Shown here in pieces: positions 36,089 to 48,311 of a stretch of 64,000 bases of DNA. The notes under the pieces were generated by a model that did no database searches, was not told where the DNA came from, and saw only the letters and a list, made by a program, of their open reading frames with translations. Each line of letters begins with the position of its first letter. Position 1 is the stretch's first letter. The stretch is from Paraescarpia echinospica (taxonomy: Eukaryota > Annelida > Polychaeta > Sabellida > Siboglinidae), in contig CM034544.1 of assembly GCA_020002185.1 (NCBI GenBank), forward strand, positions 7,495,190-7,559,189. The letters run 5' to 3'. Made by a program: the position numbers and the translations under genes.

Positions 36089-36274
36089 TCTGAAACATAC
36101 ACACACTAATGTTGTGATCACAACCATCTATGGGCATTCACTAAACCACTGGATAATTCTTGTTGAAATAAGTTGTCTCAATTTGCACAGTTAACTATTG
36201 TTGTGAACATTTACACTTAGATTGAGCCGTTGGGTTTGGGTGACATCTCAATGTTCACGTCTGAAACAGAAAGT

Positions 36275-37978
36275 TACAAAATAAATTATGTGTAATTAAA
36301 TCATTACATTCACAGTCACCACCATAGAGGATTATTGTACCTGCGAAGTAAATATGTAATTATGTGTAATTAAATCATTACATTCACAGTCACCACCGTA
36401 GAGGATTATTGTACCTGCGAAGTAAATATGTAATTATGTGTAATTAAATAATTACATTCACAGTCACCACCGTAGAGGATTATTGTACCTGCGAAGTAAA
36501 TATGTAATTATGTGTAATTAAATCATTACATTCACAGTCACCACCATAGAGGATTATTGTACCTGCGAAGTAAATATGTAATTATGTGTAATTAAATCAT
36601 TACATTCACAGTCACCACCGTAGAGGATTATTGTACCTGCGAAGTAAATATATAATTATGTGTAATTAAATCATTACATTCACAGTCACCACCATAGAGG
36701 ATTATTGTACCTGCGAAGTAAATATGTAATTATGTGTAATCATTACATTCACAGTCACCACCGTAGAGGATTATTGTACCTGCGAAGTAAATATGTAATT
36801 ATGTGTAATTAAATCATTACATTCACAGTCACCACCGACGAGGATTATTGTACCTGCGAAGTAAATATGTAATTATGTGTAATTAAATCATTACATTCAC
36901 AGTCACCACCATAGAGGATTATTGTACCTGCGAAGTAAATATGTAATTATGTGTAATTAAATCATTACATTCACTGTCACCACCATAGAGGATTATTGTA
37001 CCTGCGAAGTAAATATGTAATTATGTGTAATTAAATCATTACATTCACAGTCACCACCATAGAGGATTATTGTACCTGCGAAGTAAATATGTAATTATGT
37101 GTAATTAAATCATTACATTCACAGTCACCACCGTAGAGGATTATTGTACCTGCGAAGTAAATATGTAATTATGTGTAATTAAATCATTACATTCACAGTC
37201 ACCACCGTAGAGGATTATTGTACCTGCGAAGTAAATATGTAATTATGTGTAATTAAATCATTACATTCACAGTCACCACCATAGAGGATTATTGTACCTG
37301 CGAAGTAAATATGTAATTATGTGTAATTAAATCATTACATTCACAGTCACCACCATAGAGGATTATTGTACCTGCGAAGTAAATATGTAATTATGTGTAA
37401 TTAAATAATTACATTCACAGTCACCACCGTAGAGGATTATTGTACCTGCGAAGTAAATATGTAATTATGTTAAATTAAATCATTACATTCACAGTCACCA
37501 CCCTAGAGTATTATTGCACATGCGAAGTAAATATGTAATTATGTGTAATTAAATAATTACATTCACAGTCACCACCGTAGAGGATTATTGTACCTGCGAA
37601 GTAAATATGTAATTATGTGTAATTAAATCATTACATTCACAGTCGCCGCCATAGAGGATTATTGTACCTGCGAAGTAAATATATAATTATGTGTAATTAA
37701 ATAATTACATTCACAGTCACCACCGTAGAGGATTATTGTACCTGCGAAGTAAATATGTAGTTATGTGTAATTAAATCATTACATTCACAGTCACCACCGT
37801 AGAGGATTATTGTACCTGCGAAGTAAATATGTAATTATGTGTAATTAAATCATTACATTCACAGTCACCACCGTACAGGATTATTGTACCTGCGAAGTAA
37901 ATATGTAATTATGTGTAATTAAATCATTACATTCACAGTCACCACCGTAGAGGATTATTGTACCTGCGAAGTAAATAT
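36275..37978. repeat. 74-bp satellite array, 23 units
   Basis: Unit words AATTAAATCATTACATTCAC, AGTCACCACCRTAGAGGATT, ATTGTACCTGCGAAGTAAAT and ATGTAATTATGTGT recur at 74 bp (for example CACAGTC at 36311 and 36385). Units are more uniform than in the other arrays. Most variation is one A/G site (CCACCATAG or CCACCGTAG). One unit near 36740 is short by several bases. The AT-rich part is partly self-complementary (TAATTATGTGTAATTA). Confidence 0.95.
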
Positions 37979-39838
37979 GCATGATACACACCCTCTCAAA
38001 CATAATTCTGCTATGTTTTAGAATATTGGATTAGCAACTAGCACACTGGTATATTAAATGTGTACATAACAATTGAAATACTTTGGACGTCATAAACATA
38101 TAAATAAAGATACAATTAAAGGAAATCAACCAACTGAAATTAATAGTTTTGCAAGAAATATACATTAGTTTAAAGACAAACGTCACACCACAACAAAACT
38201 TAGATTTGTTTCATACTAACCATTAACTAAGCCTAAGTGATTCCACTTCTACAACTAAAGAATATACCAGTGAGCGATCACTACATAATTAAAAATCAGC
38301 TAAAACTGTCAACAATTTGACATAGACAGGATGTGGTATCACATACACATAAATTGACAGCTTTTAGAACTTGGGTGATTTATTTCACTCAGGAGATGGA
38401 AAAGTGACAATATATGTAGCAATATGCGTGAGACAGCCCTGTTACGCATGGGACGCGTCAACATAAACATGATAAATAGTTGTTTCAGGACTGGTCCATT
38501 TTTTATCTACCCTCAGATGTGACATGTCGGTATCTTTCCTTGTAGACATTACAGACATATAAATTATTTATTTCCAAACATGATGGTTTCCGTTAATAAA
38601 TCACCATATAGTCACTACACAATAACAAATTATCATAACAATATTGAACAGAGTACTTGACAAAATCATAATAGTAATTTTGAAAACCTACATTAATGGC
38701 GCCAAAAATGAATTTGAACTCGCGAGGTCAGTGACTGCAAGTGTCCATATTACAAAAATTTATATGTATATAAAATACTTGCCCGATTTTGAAACAATTG
38801 TCACATTTCAGTTCCTAGTGGCATTAGTCAATTGATAAAAATTTCAAACAACATAGATTAACAATTTTATGTGATATTTAACAAACCTTACAAATGGCGC
38901 CAAAACGAGACTTGAACACGCGACGGGAATGACTGGCTATTGCCATGATTGTAACAACTACTTACAATTTAGATGACTCACATACAATTAATGAATAGGC
39001 TATATAAACTTGGCCGTATATTTTAATCAATAATTACAGCTACAAATGACTTGTTTTAAGTTTTTTAAGCGTCAACATTATAGCCCACGGATAACGGCAG
39101 CATAGCGTAGCCGTAGCAGTAGGCATCGCCGGTCGACTTATCGACTGAAATTTATACTCTAGCAACAATACTATTAATAAAACAAAACAAACTCACTAAC
39201 GCTACCGAACATTCTATCGCAGTCACCAACAACGTAGTGTCAAGTAGTTTCTTTTTTGTTCTATAGAATTTTATTTTGCACATCAATAGAAGAACTGATC
39301 GAACACAACACTGCTTGCGACATCGCGTGGCGTGGACGTGGCGTTGTTTACAAGCGGAAGTGCTGCACTGCACGCGCGGTGCTTCATGAATATTAATGAG
39401 GCCCGCAAAGCCGCTAATCTAGCTCCCACCGATGCATTTCGTATCTATGTAGAGGGAACTGAGATCAAATACAAGGACAGTGTGCGTATGTGCTTGTGCG
39501 TGTGAGTGTACGTGTGTATATTAAACAGGCTTCAGTCATTAGCACTTTAAATTCAATTGATATACCGACGTATGGCAATACTACTCAAAGTAGTAAAAAA
39601 ATAACAAAGAAAAGACGTTGTAAATGAAATAACTGTAATGATATTCGCCATGTGGCATCGCCGCACTATATATTACACCAATTGTCTGCATGAGGTGCTG
39701 ATGCCATTGATCTTAATTTGTATTTTGATGTTTGCCGGTTGTCACATGACCGGATGTCACGTAAATTCCACTTATCATCCACTGGCACACGCCGTACGTT
39801 GTACCTACCTACTACTGTGGTGCTTTGCGTTCTTAAAG
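37979..39838. other. Non-coding, with two related B-box-like segments
   Basis: AT-rich DNA. Two related segments at 38699-38760 and 38893-38955 share GGCGCCAAAA and, on the minus strand, GAGTTCAAATTC or GTGTTCAAGTC, like RNA polymerase III B boxes. They may be SINE scraps. A segment at 39384-39446 is an inverted copy of 32582-32646. No gene was seen before the exon at 39839. Confidence 0.4.
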
Positions 39839-39958
39839 GGTATATACGAGCGGTTGTGGTGGACGAAACGCATGACTACATGTATTGGTCGGACAGCCAA
39901 TCACGAACCATCAAACGGGCCCAGATTAATGGGTCAAGAACGACAACCATACATTCAG
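39839..39958 (+). CDS. Exon of LDL-receptor class B (YWTD) gene
   Basis: 120 bp, phase 1 at both ends, bounded by TTGCGTTCTTAAAG| and CATTCAG|GTGAGT. It encodes GYIRAVVVDETHDYMYWSDS followed by QSRTIKRAQINGSRTTTIHS. DYMYWSDS matches the Y-W-T-D core, and the Asp-x-x-x-x-x-hydrophobic pattern before it plus RAQINGS after it (compare I-x-R/x-x-L-D/N-G-S) are the normal repeat frame of about 43 residues. Such repeats form one blade of a six-blade propeller in extracellular ligand-binding receptors. The split codon pairs correctly with the exon at 61680. Confidence 0.65.
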
Positions 39959-42900
39959 GTGAGTCATTCATCGCCTACCCTGCAATGCAGGTATAGACTC
40001 CTTTCGGCCCCCAGCAACAATAAATCAGGGAGAAGACTTGAACCCCAGACGCGCTGTATATGGGGAACTCCGGTGTGGTAATATATTCTGACCTTTAATA
40101 TTCCAAACCCAAATGAGGGTAAATAGTCCGTAACGGTGCGAATCGACACCCCTATTAATAATGTTGGCAATATCATCGACTTATTTTGATAAACAATTAT
40201 ACTATGACTAAGAACAGAACGTGATTAAATAGTTGGCACGATAGTTTGCTTTTGCACGCTTGTCATTCTGTTGCTCTTTCATCTTACTTGATCACAGCGG
40301 AAGGAGATTTTTTCTCAGTTGATGGAATCCGTGTTTGGATCTGCCGTCTCACTATCAACTGGCATGGGGTCGTGTGTATGTAGGACACACATGTATTGCA
40401 CAATACGCCACAAATGCTAGGGACGGGTCTTCTTATTGTAGGATCTCCTTGGCCATTTGTTCGGCTCCTTTGACCTCGCCAATGCTTTGAGGAATGTTCG
40501 GACTGAACGTCGTGTGCATCAATCCATAAGTCTCTACGAAAACTCGGAATTCGTAGGAAGAGAACTGAGTAGCATTGTCTGTGACAATCTCGTCCGGAAT
40601 ACCCCAGTGGGCATACATATTCTTCAGTTTCCCAATTGTTTGTGCACTTGTCATGTTCGTGAGGTGTGCGCTCCCAATGTATCAACCACAACTAGGTACT
40701 TCTGTCCCGCTTGTTTACAGAGGTCTGCGCCTTTGCGTTTCCACGGTGTGGCGGGCAGTGGAATTGTCAACAACGGTTCCTTGTGTTTAATGTGCTTGTT
40801 CTCTATGCAGAATTTACATTCCGTCACCTCGCGTTCGATGTTTTTACTAATCCGTGGCCATCACACAGTTGTCTGTGCTAGCTCTTTGCATTTGTTAATG
40901 CCCAAATGTCCGTCGTGGATTCTGTTGAGGATATCCGGTCGTGGCGTCATTGGTCTGACGATTCTACAGCCAAACACCAACATGTTGTCAAGAACAGACA
41001 ATTGTAGAAGTGCACCATACAGGTTGTGTATCTGGACAGGTACATTCCTCACATGTTCTGGCCAACCATGCTTGATGAACTTGATAGCTGTTTGTAACTG
41101 CTCGGGTTATGGGTTTATTCTCCAGCACTTCATCGATGTGAACTTGTATATCAGACTCAGTGTCCGGTATCACTGTGCTCTCCAGTGGAGGTCGGGATAG
41201 GGCGTCAGCAACAATTAAGTCTTTCCCTCGAACATACTTGGCCGTGATATTGAAATGCAACAATCTCATCAAAAGACGTTGGCATCGGATTGGTGCCTTG
41301 TCTAGATCCTGGGAGTTGATGATTGTGATCAGTGGCTTTTGATCTGTTTGTAGAGATAATTATTTTAAACGTACACGATACCTTGATAATTTCTCACAGG
41401 CCCGTGGGGAAGCGAGCAGCTCTTTTCCAATATGTGTATATCGCTTGCTGTACCCGTCAACGTTCTCGAGCTGTATGCAACTAGCTGTAGCTTGTCTCCC
41501 TGTAGTTGTAGGATAACTGACCCTAAACCGTAGCTGCTTCCGTCTGCATATACCAGTGTGTGTACGTTTGGGTGGTAGACTATCTCAGCAGAGACTTGTC
41601 TTTATTCAGCTTCAGTCCAGATGCCCGGATTACTCGTAGAAATTTGTTATATTGTTCATAGTCCTTGGCTCTCTTTTCTCCATGTACGAAAAAGTAATCC
41701 ACGATGACTTCCACCCCTGGTAGACACTCGAGTAGTTAGTCCGTCGTCTCTTTGAAGAATTCCGGCTTGCTTATGATTCCGAATGGGAGTCTCCGGAAAC
41801 AGTATCAGCCGAAAGATGTTATAAAGGTGGTCAATTTTGAGCTTTCTTGGTCTAACAGGATCTGCCAAAATCCGCTTGAGGCTTCCAGTTTAAAAAAAAA
41901 CTGTTGAGTGTGTCAGTTTATGTAGGACATCGTATAATACTGGTAAAGTGCGTTTCTCTCGCATCACGGACTAGTTCAGACGTATGGCATCGACACAAAT
42001 GCGCACTTTGCCTTTTTCCGTCTCACTACAGGAACCATTGGCGCACACCAATCAGTCGGTTCTGTGATTCTTACTATAATTCAGTTGTCCTAAGCGTTGC
42101 AGCTCAGCCTCAACTTGAGGTAACAATGGAACTGGCACTCGTCGCGCGGTGGCACTCGTCGCGCGGTGCATCCACTGTACGGTGTTGCGCTGTCCCGTAG
42201 TAAGATCTACACCGGCTCACACTGTAAAATGCCTATTAGTACAGCGGCTAAGAGCCAGAAATTTGACGAATTGTGCACTTTTTGACAAAAGCATGACAAT
42301 TGACACGTATGTAGTTTATGATATGTAGAATCATATAAAGCTAGGTACCCATCGCTATCGACATGCCGCCATCTTGATTTTTAAAATGGCTGCCACGGAA
42401 ATCCAATAGACAAGTATATCAGCTTCTAAACAATATAGAAACATGATCTTGGTGTCCAAACCAACATGTCCAGGGTTACCGATTCCATTTCTGTCATCTG
42501 CAGTATCCAATGATGCCGGCTATATTGAAATTCAAGATGGCCGCCATGGAAATCCATTATCCATATATCTCAGTTTCTAAGCAACATAAAAACATGTCCT
42601 TTGAGTCTAGACCAACATATTTTGATGCAAGGAATCTATTTCTGCAATATGCTATATCGTCAGATGACGGCCATATTGAAATTCAAGATGACTGCCATGT
42701 ATAGACGTTTTACGAGCATAATTTGAGTGCCTCTTGATATTGAGGACTGCATATGACGAATCCATAGGTGGTTCATATGTTTCAAGGTCAAGGAATCCAG
42801 TCGTACCACTTGAATTATTCTCATATGACGGACATATTGAAAAACAAAATGGCTGCCAATCTGTCCGAATATATCGGCTTCTACACAACGTAGACACATG

Positions 42901-43115
42901 ATATTGAAGTCTATCCAAACATATTCTGGGTTAATTAATCCATTTCTTCCACATGTTGTATCCCCAGATGACAGACATGTCGAAATTCAAGATGGCCGAT
43001 ATCCATTTAATCATATACGTTGGTTTAATCCAGCTTACATGCAACACAAAACAGACGCTTTGTGTTTAAGCCGGTAATACAGGTGAAAATATAATTTATT
43101 TACACCTTTATTTAC

Positions 43116-43176
43116 ATCATTTGATGGTTGTAGTCTATTAATATTAAATATATATATACTACAACCATCAAATGAT
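43116..43176. repeat. Perfect 19-bp inverted repeat (hairpin)
   Basis: ATCATTTGATGGTTGTAGT at 43116-43134 is exactly complementary to ACTACAACCATCAAATGAT at 43158-43176, with a 23-bp AT-only loop. It lies inside TIR element A, just beyond the 3' end of its coding scrap. Confidence 0.9.
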
Positions 43177-43485
43177 AGTCACACAGAATATCCATATTAT
43201 ACCTAACAACTTGAAAAATAATATATAAATTGGACTATACTTAGATTTGCAACCACAGTCCAGTAGGTCATGGTATTGTACTGGTGCGTCTGGGAGCTTA
43301 AGTCCAGCATGGTTTCCAAACTGAGGGTTCCAACCATAGTGTCCAAGAACAGACAGATGGAGATTCAGCACAAAAGCTTGTAACATGACATAACCAATTT
43401 GACAAACAGCCCTCCTCAAACGTTGGTGCAATGCATGTTTTGTTGCTGGGGTATTCCAAGTCGTATCAAAACCCTGGGCAAACAA
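43168..43485 (-). pseudogene. Scrap of Cys-rich transposase-associated protein in element A
   Basis: The frame contains TKHALHQRLRRAVCQIGYVM, then LGHYGWNPQFGN and LPDAPVQYHDLLDCGCKSKY. This order (a helix near an aromatic, then Y/W-GW, then L-P-x-A-P, then a C-x-C-K turn) resembles the segment leading into the Cys-rich tail of the large invertebrate protein family whose other member here is at 50504-51482. The Cys-rich tail is lost after CGCKSKY. Upstream minus-strand sequence to about 43870 looks like more of the same protein but is frame-broken. Confidence 0.4.
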
Positions 43486-45955
43486 CTGTTTCCTTGTTTC
43501 ATCCTGCTAAACGCAAAAAGTCTTAATGTAAATTCGGCGATTAACCTCAGTATCTCATTTAGTTTACATGAGTCGACTTCTTATGATTGTGATGACAAGG
43601 CGAGAAAGACATCTGTAACGGCGGGGAATGGAATTCATGCTACCCATGCCAACTTCTTCCATCGACCAAGGAAACTGGAGACTATGTCACGCATCAACTT
43701 AGGACATAGCATAGCATTAATGTTACCGATATCACAGGTCGTTGACAATGACATGGGTTGCAATGGGACAAAAGTGGGTTTCAATTACAAAACGTCCATT
43801 TATTTCAACAGCAAGGATTTCCTTACGGCCAGAATAACCACATCTGTAAACACTACCGGATGTCCACTTTAGGAAACCCTTGGTGAACACATTGTGCTAC
43901 ATAGAGTAATATGCTGCCGAAGTCCGCCTCCTCTTGTGTTCATGGCTGAAGGTACTACAGGTCGTTGGTGGCTTAATGGACACAACTGTCTGATCTTGTT
44001 TGCTGAAGCTTACCTATCCACCGTAAACGAACAACATTGTACATTGTAGCAAATAATGAAACAACTTCTGAGTGGTTCGGCTATATATTTTGCGTTCTCT
44101 TATTGGTTTGTTGAGGATGTCAGCAAAATACCTACTACATACAATATATACTCTTCCGACAGTTGCCAACTGGGATGTAATGTATATGATACATTATTGC
44201 TGGGCAACATCCACATTGCACTACATGCATTGCTCACACATTTGTGTCGAGGTATGGAGCAATCTGCAATGATGAGAAGTACTATGTTTGTTACGCCAGT
44301 CAGTCTGATTGTGATCCTTGTCATTATTTGCCTTTTTTCTGTCGTATCGTCCGCACATCTGCTCTACTCTATTTCCATGCTCCCTCAACAGTGTATTCCG
44401 CCTGCTTTACATAGTTTTGTCCATGACTAAATTTGTACTCGGGGTCTGCATATGTGCGCGAATTTCAGCGATTGTTGTATTACACAAATGTTTAAATTTT
44501 GACACTAAAGATGATATTTATTTAGCAAAGTTGTTTAGTATGCCAGGCTGTAGTACATTTATGCTTTGTTGAGTTTTTAATTGGCAGTTTAAACACTACC
44601 TTCCAACTCCTTCTAGATACCTATAATATATATGGCCCTGTCACCATCCATCTCTCCCAGGATTATGGACTTCTATTACAGCACAACCATCATTCTTTGT
44701 GGGTGATTGATTTGATCTTGACATCGGCCTAGTGTTGTCGCTGAGAACACTTGTTGAGGTTTCTGCACAAAAAAGTCCATTCGTAATTTGTCAACAGGAT
44801 GTTGAGTATGCTTTCCATATCGCTCACATGAATTTGAAATGTGAGCAATTGTGTTGTCCATTCTTAGACAGTTTCATAGTTGTCTTCATCAGTATATGCA
44901 CTGCTATGTATCTTATTGTTCAGAATATAGCTCAGAAATAACTGTCAACAAAATTTACATATTCGTGAATATATACGTATTCATATATGAGACTCATATG
45001 GATTCCTCAACCTCAAGAGGCATTACAATTATGTTCGTAAAACGCATACGCAGGGCAGCCATCTTGAAATTCAGTATGGCCGTCATCTGATGATATAGCA
45101 TATGCAGAAATGAATTCATTGACCCTAAAAATTTTGGTTTAGACTCAAAGAACATGTTTGTATGTTGCTTTAAAGCCGAGATATCTGGATAATGGTTTTC
45201 CGTGGCGGCCATCTTGAATTTCAATATGGTCGTCATCCATGGATTCTGAATAAGACAGAAATGGATTCATTGACCATGGAAATGTTGGGTTAGACACCAA
45301 GAACATAATTGTATGTTGCATAGAAGCTGATATATCCGGATACTGGATTTCCGTGCAGCTATTTTAAACATCAAGATGGCGGCTAGATACCATGTCGATA
45401 GCGATGTATACCTAGCTTGAAATGATTCTACATATCATAATCTACACGTGTGCCAATTTTCCTGCTTTTGTCAAAAAGTGCACAATCATGTGCCTTAGCC
45501 GCTGTACTTATATGCCCCCGTAGAAACCTTGAGTTTTATCAACAAACACTCGTTTCATATAGCTTATCTTCACGGCGAATCTACGACTGAGCAGATTGTC
45601 TGTAGTCTTGGCAAACATTACTCTGTAGTGCAAAGTCTGACCGTCGATGATTGATCGATCCACAAATTGTCCTACGTACGCTGGGTGGCTAACCGGACTC
45701 GTCAGTTTGGTGTAAACAGGCTTCAGCGTTGGCTTGGGTTTCAATTGGTTCACCGTTGCCTCTGCTATGATAGTTACATCGGCACCGGAAACTAGTTTGA
45801 AGTCAACCAGTCCTCTTAAAAATGGCGTCGTTAGCTAAGTGCTAGAAAGGTCCTGCTAGCCACACATCGAAAAAAACTAGCAGAAGAATTAACAGCACCT
45901 CGACGAAAGTGACCTTATATTGTCGCTTCACACACGTACTCGTACAATCGCCGCC

Positions 45956-46693
45956 ATGCCCAAAAGAAAAGACAGCAAATCGGACTTTGAGCCAGCCGCC
46001 AGTGGTGGCTCAGCTGACTCTGACAGCAATTTGATTTCGCAAATGCTATCCTTATTGCAAGATGAGAGAATTGCCAAACAACTGAAAGAGGTTCTGTTTC
46101 CACATGATTTAGTCCTGAAGATTGAAACACTTAATAAACAAATTGTCACTCTCACCGAACAATTGTCTGACAAATGCAACGGAATTGAACATCTTGAGAA
46201 AAGGGTGGTAACTCTGGAGGATGAATTGGATTCGCTCCAGCAGTACACCCGACGACCCAATCTCCGCGTCAGTGGCATTTGCGATGATTTGCGTGGTGAA
46301 AACTTGGAAGAAAAAGTCATCGATACTGTCGACAACAAAATGCACGTCATCTGCCCCACTGAGGTCAGTGATCTGGAACGCTGCCATAGACTTGGCCGAC
46401 CTGTCAACGGGCAGACGAAACCCAGAACTACCATTGTTCACTGCAGAGATGTTGTGTTTCGCGCCAGGGGCGGTCTTAAAGATTACAACAAAACCTGCGC
46501 TATTGAAAATCGCATCTACCTCAACAAAGATCTCACGTCAAAGCGCTCCAAACTAGCGTTTAAAACCAGAAAACTTAAAAAGGTAAAAAAGATCAATGTC
46601 TGTTGGACGGCCAGCGGCACGATTATTATCAAAGACAATCATCACGTGATCCGCGAAATCACAAGCTCAAATGATATTCTGACATACCAGTAG
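45956..46693 (+). CDS. LINE ORF1-type RNA-binding protein, intact frame
   Basis: An uninterrupted frame of 246 codons from an ATG in strong context (GCCGCCATGCCC). The basic N-terminus (MPKRKDSKSDFEP) is followed by a coiled coil (about residues 55-115, LNKQIVTLTEQLSDK, EKRVVTLEDELDSLQQ). Then comes QYTRRPNLRVSGI, the usual junction into the RRM-like domain of L1-type ORF1 proteins, with CHRLGRPVNGQTKPRTTIVH further on. The C-terminus (KRSKLAFKTRKLKKVKK) is basic. Such proteins coat LINE RNA as trimers. No endonuclease or RT follows on this strand: after the stop the sequence is unrelated, so the element is truncated. The frame extends 12 codons upstream of the chosen start. A longer unassigned frame, 46808-47044, follows. 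Confidence 0.65.
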   Translation: MPKRKDSKSDFEPAASGGSADSDSNLISQMLSLLQDERIAKQLKEVLFPHDLVLKIETLNKQIVTLTEQLSDKCNGIEHLEKRVVTLEDELDSLQQYTRRPNLRVSGICDDLRGENLEEKVIDTVDNKMHVICPTEVSDLERCHRLGRPVNGQTKPRTTIVHCRDVVFRARGGLKDYNKTCAIENRIYLNKDLTSKRSKLAFKTRKLKKVKKINVCWTASGTIIIKDNHHVIREITSSNDILTYQ

Positions 46694-47074
46694 ACTTTGC
46701 CAAACTACCTGTGTCTATCACATATAGTTACGTGGTATGATGCCGTCGTTTCTGACTCTACTCATTAGCCAGACATAACCTGGTTGGATGGAAAGGAAAT
46801 TAAATAAGTGGACGGCTTTTTGTACCTTGCACAAATGGTTACAGCAGGTGGACGTTCAGATGTTCAGACGTCGAAAACAGCCACGAACGAATGCTTGGAG
46901 AACGGCAGAGGGAGTCGTGATCGGCAGAGAAATCTCGAAAAAGCTGTAAAGGAAATTCCTGAAAATATGAGTTACATCGGCATGCCTATATTGTCTGAAG
47001 ACAGTGGCGCTGACAGAACAACAGCTGAAGCTGCACGTTTGTGAGAACAACTGGGTTAATTGAATAACAAGAAC

Positions 47075-48311
47075 AAAGGGGGTAGACAGAAAAAGGAAGA
47101 ATGTGTTCAGTTATTTTTGTATCGGCTTTCTGTTAATTCTGTCGTATTTTTTAGAAACGCTAAGTACATGTTATTCTCCTTTATGCAAGCGTTTTTAGCC
47201 ATCTTGATAACCAAGGTTTATCATTCTTTTTTTGTCTTTCCTGAATACGTTGTCATGTTGACATGACAGGCATCGTTATTACTTAGTATTAGCATAAAGC
47301 GCGAGAACGCTAAATCAGGGTTTGACTCGTTCGATAGAGTGTCCCAGTTTGCATAATTTAAATCGTGCTGAAATGTGTTTAATGAGTCCTCATCTAACGT
47401 TCTGTTACATTTATACGTTGGATCTTCGGTAATTACCGCATAAGTGTTGTTGTCACACAGAACGAAAATTGGTATATAATCTGTAACATCGCTTAAAACA
47501 ATTCCGCACATTGTACTAGCAGTCGAGCTTGTTATTCGTGTGGGCCTGGTGGTCAAGGGATATCATCCTGAGCTGAACATTTGATCAATGAAGTATTTTG
47601 TTACTGCTTGCTCTTCGCAGTGCAATAGGTCTGTATCGTAATCATCACCATATATATATAACCAATTTTACTGGTGAGATTTCCCAGTATGAATGAGAGA
47701 TTTTCATTAAATTTGCTGATTCCGGTATTCGGTGCTCTATACATACAACCGAAATTGATTTTTTTCGTGTTTACTCATTTGTATCTCAATAAAGATGCTT
47801 TCAAAACAGTCATAAACAGCATACGATATGTTCCTTAAATAAATATCAGAAGACTGACAACTGTTAAGTACAGATTCACACACATATATGGCAACGCCAC
47901 CTCCTTGTTTGCTTTTTCTGGAATTACGGCACACTTTGTAACCCGAAAATACAACATCGTTACAGTTTACTTCACTTCCGTCCCAACTGTCTTCTTTAAG
48001 CCACGTTTCTGATATAGCAATTATACGAAATGTATACTCCATGCTTTGGATAGCGTCTTTAATCTTGGGTAAGTTAGCTTTTAAACTCCGGGCATTAAAA
48101 AGTATCATACTCTGTTTGTTTGGCTGGATTTTGCAGCACTGCTAAAGTTGGTTGAAAATTGTGCTGGGGTGTAGTATTTACTTTGAGTAAGCAAATCGTT
48201 GTACAACAAACAATCAGTATCGATATCGTGTTCGTAAAAGTGTTCATTTTAATCAAACGGTGTATCATACGTAGGCGTTAACCCGTCATTTTGTTGTGTA
48301 GTTGACGCCAT
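47075..48311 (-). pseudogene. LINE endonuclease fragment, opposite orientation
   Basis: Minus strand. An N-terminal leader from the ATG at 48311 (MASTTQQND, later DIDTDCLLYNDLLTQSKYY) precedes endonuclease motifs MILFNARSLKANLPKI (48108 onward) and the catalytic Glu in AISETWLKED. After a frame break near 47730 come IYRAPNT-, YGDYN- and PTRITSSTAS-type motifs and SDVTDYIPIFVL. The linker (IKENNMYLAFLKNTTELTES) ends near 47075, before RT. At least three frame breaks occur. The fragment stops exactly where plus-strand ORF1-linked sequence begins. Confidence 0.7.

Larger units (their letters stand above)
42234..45512 (-). mobile_element. TIR element A (Academ-like, decayed), inside gypsy copy
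   Basis: The ends form long imperfect inverted repeats of about 500 bp (42234-42760 against 45000-45512). They start TATTAGTACAGCGGCTAAG versus TATAAGTACAGCGGCTAAG and continue through AAAAGTGCACAA-, GCTAGGTA- and AAGATGGCCGCC-type words in the same order. TGCC flanks both ends (42230-42233 and 45513-45516). Removing the element plus one TGCC brings gypsy protease and RT text back into register, so the borders are well supported. The interior keeps a transposase-like C-terminal scrap (43485-43168). Academ assignment rests on that scrap, the 4-bp duplication and similarity to element B; it is inference. Confidence 0.7.
40250..45840 (-). pseudogene. Ty3/gypsy pol remnant, interrupted by a TIR element
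   Basis: Minus-strand pol in the order protease, RT, RNase H, integrase. The protease region at 45840-45517 contains ADVTIIAEATVNQLKPKP, with the catalytic D-S/T-G changed to VSG. RT pieces at 42170-41650 include VEAELQRL, ILLDQESSKLTTFITSFG and VDYFFVHGE; the first catalytic Asp (KLEA) and the Asp pair are lost. The RNase H end YVRGKDLIVADALSRPP is near 41235-41185. The integrase zinc region ILNRIHDGHLGINKCKELA (near 40925) and core WGIPDEIVTDNATQFSSYEF (near 40600) follow, and the C-terminal part ends near 40284. It has many frameshifts and stops. The 42234-45512 element sits between protease and RT. No LTRs were found. Confidence 0.8.

Noticed and set aside
39638..40081. A 147-residue frame with a hydrophobic start overlapping the YWTD exon
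   Set aside because: It is in another frame from the YWTD coding text and runs through both splice sites; probably chance.
43399..43872. A 157-residue plus-strand frame in element A
   Set aside because: The minus strand of the same region shows transposase-family text; the plus frame has no recognisable motif.
46808..47044. A 78-residue frame after the LINE ORF1
   Set aside because: No family motif, stops follow soon, and it borders a LINE breakpoint; it may be LINE leader sequence.
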